Positions 31,521 to 41,009 of a DNA stretch of 52,650 nt are shown one piece after another (positions within the stretch are counted from its first letter, which is position 1; each line of letters begins with the position of its first letter). This stretch comes from Chloroflexi bacterium UBA5189. GTDB lineage: Bacteria; Chloroflexota; Limnocylindria; Limnocylindrales; CSP1-4. The DNA lies in NCBI GenBank assembly GCA_002413045.1, contig DHWF01000024.1:59901-112550 (forward strand). The letters run 5' to 3'. The notes under the pieces were generated by a model that did no database searches, was not told where the DNA came from, and saw only the letters and a program-made list of their open reading frames with translations. A program made the translations under genes and the position numbers.

Positions 31521-32381
31521 GTGGACACTGCTCACGGCAACCTCGTCGCCTGGCTGGGCGAAGCCGATGGCGCCGCCGAGCTGCTCGGCGGCAAGGGCGC
31601 GTCCCTCGACCGGCTCGGCAAGCTCGGCTTTCGCGTTCCGCCTGGCTTCTGCCTGACGACCGCAGCCTTCCGGGCCCAGGTCGCGACCGGGGCCGGCCAG
31701 GCGGACCTGACCACCGCGCCGCTCGATGCCGAGGTGGCCGTCGCGTTGGATGCCGCGGTCGGCCGGCTCGTTGACGACGTGTCGCGCGGCTACGGCACCT
31801 CGCCCGACTTCGCGCCGCGGTTCGCGGTCCGGTCGTCCGCCGTCGGCGAGGACGGCTCGGCGGCGTCCTACGCTGGCCTCCACGAGACGGAGCTCGACGT
31901 CCCACCGGAGCGCGTCGCGGACTCCGTGCGGCGGTGTTGGGCATCGCTCTGGAGCCCGCCGGCCATCGCCTACCGGCAGCGGCGGAGCCTGCCGGATGCC
32001 GACGCCGCGATGGCCGTCGTCGTCCAGTCGCTCGTGCCCGCCGACGCGTCGGCGGTGGCCTTCACCCGGCATCCCGTGACCGGGCGGGACGACCAGCTGG
32101 TCCTGACCGCGGTCCGCGGGCTCGGCGACGAGATGGTCGCCGGGACGGTCACGCCGGACACCTACGTCATCGACAAGGCGAGCGGCGCGGTTCTGGCGTT
32201 CGAACCCGGCGAAGGGCCCGGCACGCCGGCCCTCTCGGCAGCGGCGCTCGACGAGCTCGTCCGGTTGTGCCTCGTGGTGGAGGAGCGCTTCGGGCAGGCG
32301 GTCGACATCGAGGCAGCGATGGCGGGCGAGACCTGGTACCTGCTGCAGGCCCGCCCGATCACGACGGGGGCGAGGGCCTGA
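31521..32381 (+). CDS. PEP-synthase/rifampicin-phosphotransferase-type ATP-grasp subunit
   Basis: This encodes 286 residues from a GTG at 31521. It aligns with the N-terminal ATP-binding domain of PpsA and Rph. Visible motifs are LGGKGASLDRLGKLGFRVPP with GFCLTTAAF, then RFAVRSSAVGEDGSAASYAG, VVVQSLVPADASAVAFTRHP, VTPDTYVID and a final ETWYLLQARPITT. PpsA and PPDK carry this, the swivelling His domain and a PEP-binding barrel on one chain; here only the ATP-binding part is on this gene. The next gene starts with a 1-bp overlap (TGATG) and supplies the His domain. Confidence 0.85.
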   Translation: MDTAHGNLVAWLGEADGAAELLGGKGASLDRLGKLGFRVPPGFCLTTAAFRAQVATGAGQADLTTAPLDAEVAVALDAAVGRLVDDVSRGYGTSPDFAPRFAVRSSAVGEDGSAASYAGLHETELDVPPERVADSVRRCWASLWSPPAIAYRQRRSLPDADAAMAVVVQSLVPADASAVAFTRHPVTGRDDQLVLTAVRGLGDEMVAGTVTPDTYVIDKASGAVLAFEPGEGPGTPALSAAALDELVRLCLVVEERFGQAVDIEAAMAGETWYLLQARPITTGARA

Positions 32382-34030
32382 TGGCCGCGCAGGCGTCGTT
32401 CACCGGCAGCCCGGAGTTCCCGATCGACGACGTCGACGCGGCCGTCCTGGAGACGACGTGGGAGTGGGACGACATGCACATGCCGTTCCCGCTCGCGCCG
32501 CTCGCCGCGGACTACACCGTGCGAATCCTCGGGGCGAGCTTCAACCACCACTACGAGCGGTTCGGCGGCACCCAGACGCTCGAGGCGCGGGTCTGGCACG
32601 GCTACACCTACTTCGGGTTCTCATGGAACCTGCCGGCGGCGGAGGAGGACGCCGCGAAGGCACGCTGGACGGAGGCGGTCCGGGCGCGGATTGCCGCCAC
32701 GCCGGCGTACTGGCGCGACGAGGCCATGCCGGCACTGGGGCGGATCTACAGCTCGCTCGATGCCGTGCCGGTCGACGAGCTGGCGCCCGAGGCGCTCGTC
32801 GCCGCCTGGCGCGAGGCATGGGCCTTGACCCTCGACGCGTGGCGCATCCACTTCGTCTCGATCATGGGTCCCTACCAGGTGCTCGAGGACCTGTCCGACC
32901 AGTACGCGGCGGCCATCGGCGCCGGACGCGACGTCGAGGCGCTGTCGCTGATCCGCGGCGACGTCCACGAGCTCGAGGAGGTCGAGTCCGGGATCGAGGC
33001 GCTTGCGGCGATGCTGGCCGCCAGCCCGGCGCTGGCCGCCGCCGTCGCGACCCAGGCGAGCGGCGTTGCGGACGAGGACCGGCTCGATCGCGATGCGCTG
33101 CGCGCAGCACCGGGCGGCCCGGCGTTCGTTGCCGCGCTCGACGACTTCCTCGACCTGCACGGGCACCTCGGCCAGAACCACGACGACCTCGCCGCGCCGT
33201 CGTGGGCGGAGTTGCCGATCGGGCTGCTGCGGAGCCTCGGGCAACGCGCGGCCAGGCCCGGAGGCGCGGCGGCGCGCCTCGAGGAGCTGAACGAGGTGGC
33301 CGCGGAGCGCGCCGCAGCGGTTCGGGCGGCGCTCGCCGACCGGCCCATTGAGCTGGCGAGATTCGAGACGACCCTCGCGCTCGCGCGCGAGATCGGCTAC
33401 CTCACCGAGGGCCACAACTACTGGATCGATCGGATGGCCCAGGCGCGCCTTCGCGGCCTGGTGACGCGGATCGGGCGACGGCTCGTGCGCGCGGGCGTGA
33501 TCGACCGCGTCGACGACGTCTTCTTCCTCGGCGCCGACGATGTCGCCGAGGCGATCCTCGACGGGGCGCCGCGGCACGCGATCGTCGGCGAGCGCCGCGC
33601 CGAGCTGGAGCGGCAGCGCACGATCACGCCGCCGCGCTACATCGGCCCGATCCCCGAGGACACGGGGCCGTCGGACCGCTTCGACAGCGTCCGCATCGAG
33701 TCCACGGTCGCGAATGAGCTCCGTGGGACCGGCGCCTCGGCCGGCGTCGTCCGCGGACCGGCCCGCGTGATCCTCTCGCAGGACGACTTCGGACGCGTCC
33801 GGCAGGGCGACATCGTCGTCGCGCCGTCGTCGAACCCGTCATGGGTCCCGGTGTTCACGATTGCTGGCGGGCTGGTGACCAATACGGGCGGCGTGTTGTC
33901 GCATGCCGCCGTGGTCGCCCGCGAGTTCGGGCTGCCGGCGGTCGTCGGCGCCGTCGAGGCGACCTCGAAGATCACCGACGGGCGCCTGGTCGAGATCGAC
34001 GGGACGGCGGGAACCGTTCGCCTCCTGTGA
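32381..34030 (+). CDS. PEP-utilising (swivelling His) domain protein, partner of the ATP-grasp subunit
   Basis: This 549-residue protein has a large N-terminal region (about 1-450) with no family name I would trust; it contains FPLAPLAADYTVRILGASFN and GHLGQNHDDLAAPSWAELP and would be the substrate-binding part. The C-terminal ~90 residues are the PEP-utilising mobile domain: GVVRGPARVILSQDDFGRVR, IVVAPSSNPSWVPVFTIAGG, then TGGVLSHAAVVAREFGLPAV with the phospho-accepting His. Together with the upstream gene it makes a split version of Rph-like dikinases: ATP to His to substrate. It lacks the PEP-binding barrel, so the phospho-acceptor is probably a small molecule. Confidence 0.82.
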   Translation: MAAQASFTGSPEFPIDDVDAAVLETTWEWDDMHMPFPLAPLAADYTVRILGASFNHHYERFGGTQTLEARVWHGYTYFGFSWNLPAAEEDAAKARWTEAVRARIAATPAYWRDEAMPALGRIYSSLDAVPVDELAPEALVAAWREAWALTLDAWRIHFVSIMGPYQVLEDLSDQYAAAIGAGRDVEALSLIRGDVHELEEVESGIEALAAMLAASPALAAAVATQASGVADEDRLDRDALRAAPGGPAFVAALDDFLDLHGHLGQNHDDLAAPSWAELPIGLLRSLGQRAARPGGAAARLEELNEVAAERAAAVRAALADRPIELARFETTLALAREIGYLTEGHNYWIDRMAQARLRGLVTRIGRRLVRAGVIDRVDDVFFLGADDVAEAILDGAPRHAIVGERRAELERQRTITPPRYIGPIPEDTGPSDRFDSVRIESTVANELRGTGASAGVVRGPARVILSQDDFGRVRQGDIVVAPSSNPSWVPVFTIAGGLVTNTGGVLSHAAVVAREFGLPAVVGAVEATSKITDGRLVEIDGTAGTVRLL

Positions 34031-34043
34031 CGGCCCGCCTCCC

Positions 34044-35408
34044 ATGACGGCGCGCCACGCCCCGGACGCCCGACTCCTCTCGGCCGTCCTCCTCGGCGTG
34101 TCCAGCGGCGCGATCCTCGTCCCGCTCAACTCGACGATGCTGGCCGTCGCGCTGCCCGGCGTGGCCGACGAGTTCGGCATCGGGGCGAACGCGGTCTCGT
34201 CGCTCGTGACGCTCTATCTCGGTGCCGTCGCGGTCGCGCTGCCGATCGGCGGCTCGATCGGCGATCGCTGGGGCCACCGGCCGACGTTCCTCGTCGGGGT
34301 GATCGGGTTCGCGATCGCGTCGGCGGTCGCCGCGCTCACGGGCTCGTTCGAGCTGCTCGAGGTCTCGCGCGTCGGCCAGGCGGTGAGCGGCGCCCTCATC
34401 TCGACATCGTCCGCGGCGCTCGTTCGCGAAACCGCCCCGGACGCCCGACGCGGCGAAGCGTTCGGGCTGTTCGACCTGCTCGTGTCCACGAGTGCCGCGA
34501 TCGGGCCATTCATCGGTGGCGTGCTCGTCGGCGCCTTCGGCTGGCGCTCTCTGTTCGTGCTCGCGGTGCCGCTTGGGATCGTCTCGGCAGCGTTCGTCGG
34601 GATCGGGCTGCGGCCGGACGCCGAGCAGCACGCGGCCGCGAAGCAGCGGCCACCAGCCTCGATCGACGTCCCGGGGCTGGTCCTGCTCGCGCTCGCGATC
34701 GTGGCGTTTCTCGTCGCGCTCCGGAGCGACGGCGCGACCGCAATCGCCGCGGCGGTCGCCGTTGTCGTGCTCGGCGCGGTCTTCGTGCTCGTGGAGCTGC
34801 GGCGCGACCGGCCCGCGGTGGATCCGCGGCTGTTCCTCGAGCGGCCGTTCGCGGCCGCGGTCGCGGGCGTCTTCGGGGCGACCGTGATCCTCCACGGCTC
34901 GTTCATCCTGGTGCCGCAGCTGGTGGAGCGGGTGCTCGGCCAGACCGCGACCGTGAGCGGGATCGTGCTGCTCGCGCTCGCGGGCGTCGGCGCGATCGTG
35001 GCGCCGTTCGGGGGGCGCATCTCGGACCGGCGCGGCCGGCGCCTGCCCGTCGTGGCCGGCGCGGCCGTCAGCGCAATCGGGCTCGCGTTCCTCGCGCTCC
35101 CGCCCGTCCTCGCATCCGCGATTGCCGTCGCGGTGCTGCTCGGCGTCGTGGGCCTCGGCAACGGCCTGACCTCGCCTCGCCAGGCGGCCGCCCTCGAGAG
35201 CGTGGAGCGACGGCGCGTCGGGATGGCGGCCGGCACGTACTACACGGGCCGCTACCTCGGCGGTGTCGTCGGCGCCAGCCTGGCGGGCGCGATCCTCGGG
35301 ACCCAGGTCACCGCCGCGGGCGTGTCCGAGGGGTTCACGGTGCTCGCCGTCGTCGGCCTCGCGGTCGCGGTCGTGTCGCTCGGCCTCCGCGGCCGGCGCC
35401 GCGCCTGA
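34044..35408 (+). CDS. MFS drug-efflux-like transporter (DHA2/DHA1 type)
   Basis: This 454-residue major facilitator starts at ATG 34044, 14 bp after the phosphotransferase pair. Motif A-like GGSIGDRWGHRPTFLVGVIG is near residues 68-87. The first helix ends with PLNSTMLAVALPGVADEFG, typical of drug:H+ antiporters. About 12-14 membrane segments follow, with the second-half signature GGRISDRRGRRLPVVAG. Substrate is unknown; co-location with the split Rph-like pair suggests that both act on the same small molecule. Confidence 0.86.
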   Translation: MTARHAPDARLLSAVLLGVSSGAILVPLNSTMLAVALPGVADEFGIGANAVSSLVTLYLGAVAVALPIGGSIGDRWGHRPTFLVGVIGFAIASAVAALTGSFELLEVSRVGQAVSGALISTSSAALVRETAPDARRGEAFGLFDLLVSTSAAIGPFIGGVLVGAFGWRSLFVLAVPLGIVSAAFVGIGLRPDAEQHAAAKQRPPASIDVPGLVLLALAIVAFLVALRSDGATAIAAAVAVVVLGAVFVLVELRRDRPAVDPRLFLERPFAAAVAGVFGATVILHGSFILVPQLVERVLGQTATVSGIVLLALAGVGAIVAPFGGRISDRRGRRLPVVAGAAVSAIGLAFLALPPVLASAIAVAVLLGVVGLGNGLTSPRQAAALESVERRRVGMAAGTYYTGRYLGGVVGASLAGAILGTQVTAAGVSEGFTVLAVVGLAVAVVSLGLRGRRRA

Positions 35409-35436
35409 GGCCGAGCCGCCTGCTACCGTTCCGCTG

Positions 35437-37569
35437 ATGTCAACCGGCCCCGGGCCGGGAGCGGACCCGATGGCCGGCGTTCTCGATCGCCTGCGCGGCA
35501 ACCGAACCCGTCTCGTCCTCACCAGCGGCACGCTGCTGTTCGTCGAGCTGCTGTTGATCCGATGGGTGCCGGCCGAGGTCCGCTACATCGGGTTCTTCTC
35601 CAACTTCCTGCTGATGGCGAGCTTCCTCGGCATCGGCGTCGGGATCCTGCTGGGCCGGCGACGCGGGCTCAACACCATCGCGCTGTTCCCGATCCTGCTC
35701 GTGATCGTCGTCTGGCTCATCACGACCCTCGAGCTGAATGTCCAGGTCAAGTCGACGGACGAGCTGTTCTTCGGCCTTGCCGAGAGCAGCGCGGCCGACA
35801 TCAACTTCCTCGTCCTGCCACTCGTCTTCGCGCTCGTCGCCGCGCTCATGGCGTCGATCGCGATCCCGCTGGGTCCGCTGCTGCGCTCGATGCCGCCGCT
35901 GCAGGCCTATGCCTGGGACATCACCGGCTCGATGATCGGCATCGCCGGCTTCACGATCCTGTCCGCGGCGGGGACCGACCCGATCGTCTGGTTCACGGTC
36001 GTCTCGGTGCTCGTGGTCCTGTTGATCGGCGGCTCGGACACCGGCTGGCTTCGATACCCGGCCGTGGTGGCGCTCGCCTTCGTGCTGTTCCTTGCCTATA
36101 ACGAGGGCGGCCCCAACGAGATCTGGTCGCCCTATTACCGGATCAACACGTACACCGGCGGCAACGGCGAGATGTACGTGAACGTGAACGGCATCCCGCA
36201 CCAGGCGCTCCACCCGGTCGCCGCGCAGAAGGAGCAGTTCTACGACCAGCTCTACAAGTGGTTCCCGGGCCGGCAGTACCCGCAGGTCCTGATCGTCGGC
36301 GCGGGGTCCGGGACGGACGTCGCGATGGCCCTCGCGAACGGGGCCGGCCACGTGGATGCCGTCGAGATCGATCCGGCGATCCAGCAGCTGGGCATCGACA
36401 ACCATCCCGACCACCCGTACCAGGATCCGCGGGTGACGCGCTACATCAACGACGGCCGCGCCTTCCTGCGCAACACCGACAAGAAGTACGACCTCGTCAT
36501 CTTCGCGCTGCCCGACTCGCTCACCCTCGTGAGCTCCACGGCGAACATCCGGCTCGAGTCGTTCCTGTTCACGCAGCAGTCCTTCGAGTCCGTTCGCGAC
36601 CACCTGTCGCCCGACGGCGTGTTCGTCGTCTACAACTACTACCGCGACAACTGGCTGATCTCGAAGATCGACAGCATGCTGACCGACGCGTTCGGCAGCC
36701 CGCCGATCATGCAGTCGTACGACGCGTTCAAGGCGATCTTCGCCGTCGGGCCGCTCATCGAATCGCTCCACGGCGGCCCGCCGCCAGGCGACTCGGTGGG
36801 CACCGTCCCGGACGTGGGCGATCCGGTCCCGAAGCCGGCCACCGACGACTGGCCGTTCCTGTACCTGCGCACGCCGTTCATCGCCGATCACTACATCGCC
36901 GGGCTCGGGTTCGCCCTGATCATCGCGCTGCTCGGGGTGCTCGGGGCGACGCGGGTGGGCGGCACCAGCTTCCGCAAGTTCAGCCCGCATTTCTTCGTGC
37001 TCGGCGCCGCGTTCCTGCTCCTCGAGACCCGATCGCTGGTGAGCTTCTCGCTCCTGTTCGGCTCGACCTGGCTCGTCAACGCGCTCGCCTTCTTCGCGAT
37101 TCTCGCCTCCGTGCTGCTGGCGATCTTCGTGAACGCACGCCTGCGGATTCGTCGGGCCGGGATCCTGTACGGGCTCCTGTTCGTTGCGCTCGGGGTCGCC
37201 TTCGTGCTGCCGCCGGAGTCGCTGCTGATCGATCCGCCGTGGCTGCGCTACCTGCTCGCGGGCGTCGTGGCCTTCGCGCCGGTGTTCCTCGCCAATCTCG
37301 TATTCACCTATTCGTTCCGCGACACGCCCACGGCAGACATGGCCTTCGCGAGCAACCTCCTCGGCGCGATGGTCGGCGGCACGCTGGAGTACGTCGCCCT
37401 GCTCACGGGCTACGCGTTCCTGCTCGTCGTCGTCGCCGCGCTCTATCTCCTGGCATGGCTCTTCGCCACCCGCTGGCGCCGCCTCGCCGACGTGGCGCTC
37501 GCCTCCGGCGGCGACCCCGGCTCGAGCGCTGAACCCGTTGCCGCCGAATGGGAGACCGAGCTCGTCTGA
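35437..37569 (+). CDS. Polytopic membrane protein fused to a spermidine-synthase-like domain
   Basis: This encodes about 710 residues from ATG 35437 (ATG 35470 is an alternative). About eight helices come first (LLFVELLLIRWVPAEVRYIG through YPAVVALAFVLFLAYN). A spermidine-synthase-like Rossmann domain follows (about 260-440: QVLIVGAGSGTDVAMALANG, DAVEIDPAIQQLGI, FVVYNYYRDNWL), then seven more helices (LGFALIIALLGVLGATRV to YLLAWLFATRW). The S-adenosyl binding region is recognisable, but the family (often labelled spermidine synthase-like) is not proven to make polyamines when membrane-fused. It stands alone. Confidence 0.85.
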   Translation: MSTGPGPGADPMAGVLDRLRGNRTRLVLTSGTLLFVELLLIRWVPAEVRYIGFFSNFLLMASFLGIGVGILLGRRRGLNTIALFPILLVIVVWLITTLELNVQVKSTDELFFGLAESSAADINFLVLPLVFALVAALMASIAIPLGPLLRSMPPLQAYAWDITGSMIGIAGFTILSAAGTDPIVWFTVVSVLVVLLIGGSDTGWLRYPAVVALAFVLFLAYNEGGPNEIWSPYYRINTYTGGNGEMYVNVNGIPHQALHPVAAQKEQFYDQLYKWFPGRQYPQVLIVGAGSGTDVAMALANGAGHVDAVEIDPAIQQLGIDNHPDHPYQDPRVTRYINDGRAFLRNTDKKYDLVIFALPDSLTLVSSTANIRLESFLFTQQSFESVRDHLSPDGVFVVYNYYRDNWLISKIDSMLTDAFGSPPIMQSYDAFKAIFAVGPLIESLHGGPPPGDSVGTVPDVGDPVPKPATDDWPFLYLRTPFIADHYIAGLGFALIIALLGVLGATRVGGTSFRKFSPHFFVLGAAFLLLETRSLVSFSLLFGSTWLVNALAFFAILASVLLAIFVNARLRIRRAGILYGLLFVALGVAFVLPPESLLIDPPWLRYLLAGVVAFAPVFLANLVFTYSFRDTPTADMAFASNLLGAMVGGTLEYVALLTGYAFLLVVVAALYLLAWLFATRWRRLADVALASGGDPGSSAEPVAAEWETELV

Positions 37570-37572
37570 GCG

Positions 37573-38502
37573 CTACGGGAATGGCACCGGCCCGTCGATC
37601 CCGAGGAGCTGCCCGACGGTCACGAAGGTGAAGCCGCGCGCCTTGTAGCGCGCGATGATCGTTGGTAGGGCGCTCACGGTATTCGTGACGAACGTATGCA
37701 TGATGACGATCGAGCCGTTGGTTCCGACGATGGCCCTGGCCGTGATCCCGCGCGCGCTGAGCCCGGACCAGTCGCGGGTATCCACGTCCCAGAGGACGAC
37801 GGCGTGCTCGCCGTCCGCCGCGGCCGCGAGCCGCGTCCCGATGTCGTAGTTGCCGCCAGGGGGGCGCATGTATGGCTGGTCGATCAGCCCCAGATCCTTG
37901 GCGATCACTGCATCCTCGTGGGCCAGCTCGGCGAGCTGGCTGGCCTCGCACATCCCGTCCAGGTTCTTGTGGTCGTAGGTGTGATTGGCGATGGGATAGC
38001 CGGCGAGGCCTACCCTCTTCCACGCGGCCTGCTCCTTCCTGACGGCCAGTCCGATCGGGAAGAACGTCGCATTCACCTTGGCCTTCTCCAGGATCGCGAG
38101 GATCTTGAGCACGTTCGGGGCGTTGTAGCCGTCATCGAAGGTCAGCGCGACGACCTTCGCGGTCCGCGACCCGTGATGCACGACCTTGGCGAGCGGTGCG
38201 CCCGCGAGCGCCACCGGACAGCGAGGCGGCGGCGCGCCGTGACCCGGCGGCGCGTCCGTCGCGACGGGCGCGTCCGCCACGTCGCGGCGCGGTCCCTCCG
38301 TGCCGGCGTCCGTGAGGATGCCCGCCGGAGCCGGCGTCCCTGTCGCCGACGCCACCTGTGGCGGCCCGGCCGGCGGGCTCGCGAGGATCGCCGACGACGT
38401 GAGGCTCAGCATGCCGACGATCGAGAGCGCAGCGAGCGTGCGCAGGCCACGGGGCGCTCGGCCCTCGGTCGAGGCGGCTGCTCGTCGGAACGCTCGGGCC
38501 AT
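37573..38502 (-). CDS. Secreted polysaccharide deacetylase (NodB type)
   Basis: This is 309 residues from ATG 38502, behind an AGGAG SD; upstream in-frame ATGs add an unsupported tail. A signal peptide (ALSIVGMLSLTSSAILAS) and Ala/Pro linker precede the CE4 domain. Motifs are VALTFDDGYNAP (DD metal site), IANHTYDHKN (HxxxH), MRPPGGNYD, LWDVDTRDWSG and IVIMHTF (catalytic His). Intact motifs suggest an active extracellular N-deacetylase for peptidoglycan or a related GlcNAc polymer. It faces the spermidine-synthase fusion gene convergently. Confidence 0.93.
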   Translation of the reverse strand: MARAFRRAAASTEGRAPRGLRTLAALSIVGMLSLTSSAILASPPAGPPQVASATGTPAPAGILTDAGTEGPRRDVADAPVATDAPPGHGAPPPRCPVALAGAPLAKVVHHGSRTAKVVALTFDDGYNAPNVLKILAILEKAKVNATFFPIGLAVRKEQAAWKRVGLAGYPIANHTYDHKNLDGMCEASQLAELAHEDAVIAKDLGLIDQPYMRPPGGNYDIGTRLAAAADGEHAVVLWDVDTRDWSGLSARGITARAIVGTNGSIVIMHTFVTNTVSALPTIIARYKARGFTFVTVGQLLGIDGPVPFP

Positions 38503-38788
38503 TGGGCTCCTGAGACGCAGGCCTGACGCCTGCCGCGATTGCAGCGACCGCTCGACGCACTCCGTGACGCTCATTGTCGTTGTCGCGGAGCACCGCAAGC
38601 GTAGTCGGTCGATGATCGTACGGACAAGGCGTCAATCGGCGTCAGCGCAGGACCATCGGGCGGGTGGCGTCGCGTTGCAACCGATTACAATCCGCCGCGG
38701 CACCCGCGAGCGAGATCGTGCCCACCTCGCCGTGATCAGACGATAGCGAGGTCCTCCGATCCAGCGACCGCTCCGGACCAATCGACAC

Positions 38789-40324
38789 GTGGCCGCGCTC
38801 CTTTCCTCGCTGTGGCCCGGCCTCGGGCACCTGGCCGAGGGCGCGCGGCGGACCGCCGTCCTGCTGGCATTGCCGCCGCTCATCCTCCTCGTCCTCGCCA
38901 TCGGGGCGATCGCGGGCCCGGATCGGATCTCGCGCCTGGCGACGCTCGTGAACCCCGACGTCATCGCGGCCCTCCTGGTCGCGGAGTTCCTCCTGCTCGC
39001 GTGGCGGCTCATCGCGGTCGGCGACGCGTTCCGGCGCGGCAAGGGCGCGGCACGGGAGCGCGGTGCGGCACTCACCGCGGTGGCACTCGTGTTCGTGCTC
39101 GTGCCCAGCGTCTACGCCGCGTACCTGACCGAGGTCGCCCGCGACGCCGCGCTCACCGTCTTCGCGCCCGTCTCGCAGACGTACAACCCGTCCGCCTACA
39201 CGGGTGGACCGCGCGATGACGACTTCGGCACGGAGCCGCTCCCATCGGACCAGCCCAGCCCGCCGCCGACCCTCGGCCGGTTCACGGTGTTGCTGCTCGG
39301 CGTCGACTCGGGCCCGAATCGATCGGAGGCCCTGACCGACACGATGATCGTCGCCTCGCTCGACCCGATCGCCGGCGCTGTCTCGATGGTGTCCGTGCCG
39401 CGCGACACGGTTGACGTGCCGCTTGCCGACGGGCGGCTGTTCCATCCCAAGATCAACAGCCTCGTGTCGTACGTGAACCAGTACCCGTCCAAGTTCCCCG
39501 GCGCGCCGTCGGGCGAGGCCGTGCTCGCCGCCGCACTCGGACAGCTGCTCAACGTCCATATCGATGGCTGGGCCGAGGTCAACCTGCCCGGCTTCGTGAA
39601 GGTCATCGACTCGATCGGCGGGGTCGACGTCACGGTGACCGACGCGCTGTGCGACTACCGGTATCGCGAATACGGGTTCGATGGGTTCGCCATCAGCCCG
39701 GGGCACTACCACCTCAATGGATTGGCGGCCCTCGCCTACGCGCGGATTCGCCACTCCGCCGGCGAGAGCGACTTCACCCGTGCCGCTCGCCAGGGCGAGA
39801 TCGTGATCGCCGCCCGCGACCAGATCGTCCACGGCGGCTTCCTGAACGATCCGGCGGGCCTGATCGAATCGATGGGCGAGCTGGTCAAGACCAGCCTCGA
39901 CCCGAGCGTCGTCGCCCAGTACGCCGGCTTCGCCGCCAGCATCCAGCGCGACCACATCTACCGGGCGGTCATGCAATACCCGCTCGTGCATGGAGCGCTG
40001 AACGACCCGCGCGGCTCCGTGCTCATTCCACGCATGAACCTGATCCAGGACCTCGCCAGGCGCGCGTTCCCCGAGGCCGGCACGCTCCCGACCGGGCTCG
40101 ATACGATCCCCGAGGAGTCCACCGACCCGACGAAGACGAAGCTGCCGCAGCTCACCTGCTCAGCGCCGCCCCCGCCAACCACCGCGCCGACGCCCAAGCC
40201 GACGTTGGCGCCGTCGACCGAGCCGACCGCTCCCCCACCGACCTCCGAGCCCACCGCGACCGACAAGCCCGGCGGCCCGCCGACGCCCGAACCCACCATC
40301 GCGCCGCCGGACCCGTCGCCCTGA
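38789..40324 (+). CDS. LytR-CpsA-Psr (LCP) family protein
   Basis: This encodes 511 residues from a GTG at 38789. Membrane helices lie near residues 25-45, 55-75 and 92-115. The LCP domain (about 165-380) shows FTVLLLGVDSGPNRSEALTD, TMIVASLDPIAGAVSMVSVP, RDTVDVPL, FHPKINSLVSYVNQYP, and DSIGGVDVTVTDAL with LAYARIRHS. LCP proteins join wall teichoic acid or similar polymers to peptidoglycan. The C-terminus is a Pro/Thr-rich tail (TAPTPKPTLAPSTEP) about 60 residues long. It supports a Gram-positive-like wall. Confidence 0.9.
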   Translation: MAALLSSLWPGLGHLAEGARRTAVLLALPPLILLVLAIGAIAGPDRISRLATLVNPDVIAALLVAEFLLLAWRLIAVGDAFRRGKGAARERGAALTAVALVFVLVPSVYAAYLTEVARDAALTVFAPVSQTYNPSAYTGGPRDDDFGTEPLPSDQPSPPPTLGRFTVLLLGVDSGPNRSEALTDTMIVASLDPIAGAVSMVSVPRDTVDVPLADGRLFHPKINSLVSYVNQYPSKFPGAPSGEAVLAAALGQLLNVHIDGWAEVNLPGFVKVIDSIGGVDVTVTDALCDYRYREYGFDGFAISPGHYHLNGLAALAYARIRHSAGESDFTRAARQGEIVIAARDQIVHGGFLNDPAGLIESMGELVKTSLDPSVVAQYAGFAASIQRDHIYRAVMQYPLVHGALNDPRGSVLIPRMNLIQDLARRAFPEAGTLPTGLDTIPEESTDPTKTKLPQLTCSAPPPPTTAPTPKPTLAPSTEPTAPPPTSEPTATDKPGGPPTPEPTIAPPDPSP

Positions 40325-40418
40325 GCACATCGCTCCGGGGGTACGCCGACGACACGGCCGGTTTCGGCGCGTTCGCGCTCGGGTGCCGCCGCCCGCCTAC
40401 CATCACCGCTGCGTGGAC

Positions 40419-40958
40419 ATGAAGCAGGCCCCTGCGACTGGCGACCTCGCGGGGACCCGCGGGAGCTTGCGCGCCGCGCTCCCCCGCCTCGCGCGAACCA
40501 CCGGATTGGTCCTGCTGACGAGCGTGTTCCTCGCCTGCGGCGGCTCGGGGCTGAGCGCCGCCGAGTGGGTCTGGTGCAAGGAGAACCCGCCGGCGATCGA
40601 CGCGGCCGCGGCGAGCCTGCAGATTGCCACCGCCCAGCGGACGTTCAAGGAACCGAGCTGGTGGCAGGACTACCTGACGACGGCCCTGAGCCTGAACAAC
40701 GCTGCGCTGGTCGCCAATCCCGACTTCGCGGCCTCGTGCGCGACAGCGCAGGCCAAGGCCGGCGTTGACCCAAACAACGTCGCGTGGTGCATCGCGGACG
40801 GCATCGGCGAGACCTGGGACGCGGCGGTGTCCCTCGGACACACGACCGACGTCAGCGCCGACACGTTCGCGTACCGAGCGCTCCCGCTCCAGCAGCGCAT
40901 CAACGACGCCGACTTCGATCGCGCCTGCAAGCAGGCCTTCGCGACCCGCACCAGCTAG
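40419..40958 (+). CDS. Small lipoprotein, function unknown
   Basis: This is about 179 residues from ATG 40419 (GTG at 40413 also possible). A lipoprotein signal ends LTSVFLAC with the lipobox Cys near residue 39. The mature part has scattered cysteines (WVWCKENP, FAASCATAQA, VAWCIADGI, FDRACKQAF), possibly two disulfides, and a WWQDYLTTALSLNN stretch. No family is recognised. A strong terminator follows 4 bp after the stop, shared with the convergent Tad cassette. Confidence 0.7.
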   Translation: MKQAPATGDLAGTRGSLRAALPRLARTTGLVLLTSVFLACGGSGLSAAEWVWCKENPPAIDAAAASLQIATAQRTFKEPSWWQDYLTTALSLNNAALVANPDFAASCATAQAKAGVDPNNVAWCIADGIGETWDAAVSLGHTTDVSADTFAYRALPLQQRINDADFDRACKQAFATRTS

Positions 40959-40962
40959 CCGA

Positions 40963-40986
40963 ACGGCGCGCCCGAAGGCGCGCCGT
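40963..40986. terminator. Bidirectional terminator between the lipoprotein gene and Tad cassette III
   Basis: ACGGCGCGCC, loop CGAA, GGCGCGCCGT form a perfect 10-bp stem with A/T-richer sequence on the right. It sits between two converging genes. Confidence 0.8.
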
Positions 40987-41009
40987 CCAATTTCCTACGC
41001 GTCGAGGCG

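Noticed and set aside
38503..38788. Possible gene or RNA in the 286-bp spacer before the LCP gene
   Set aside because: No frame with coding character and no stable hairpin; TACAAT near 38686 has no convincing -35 partner.
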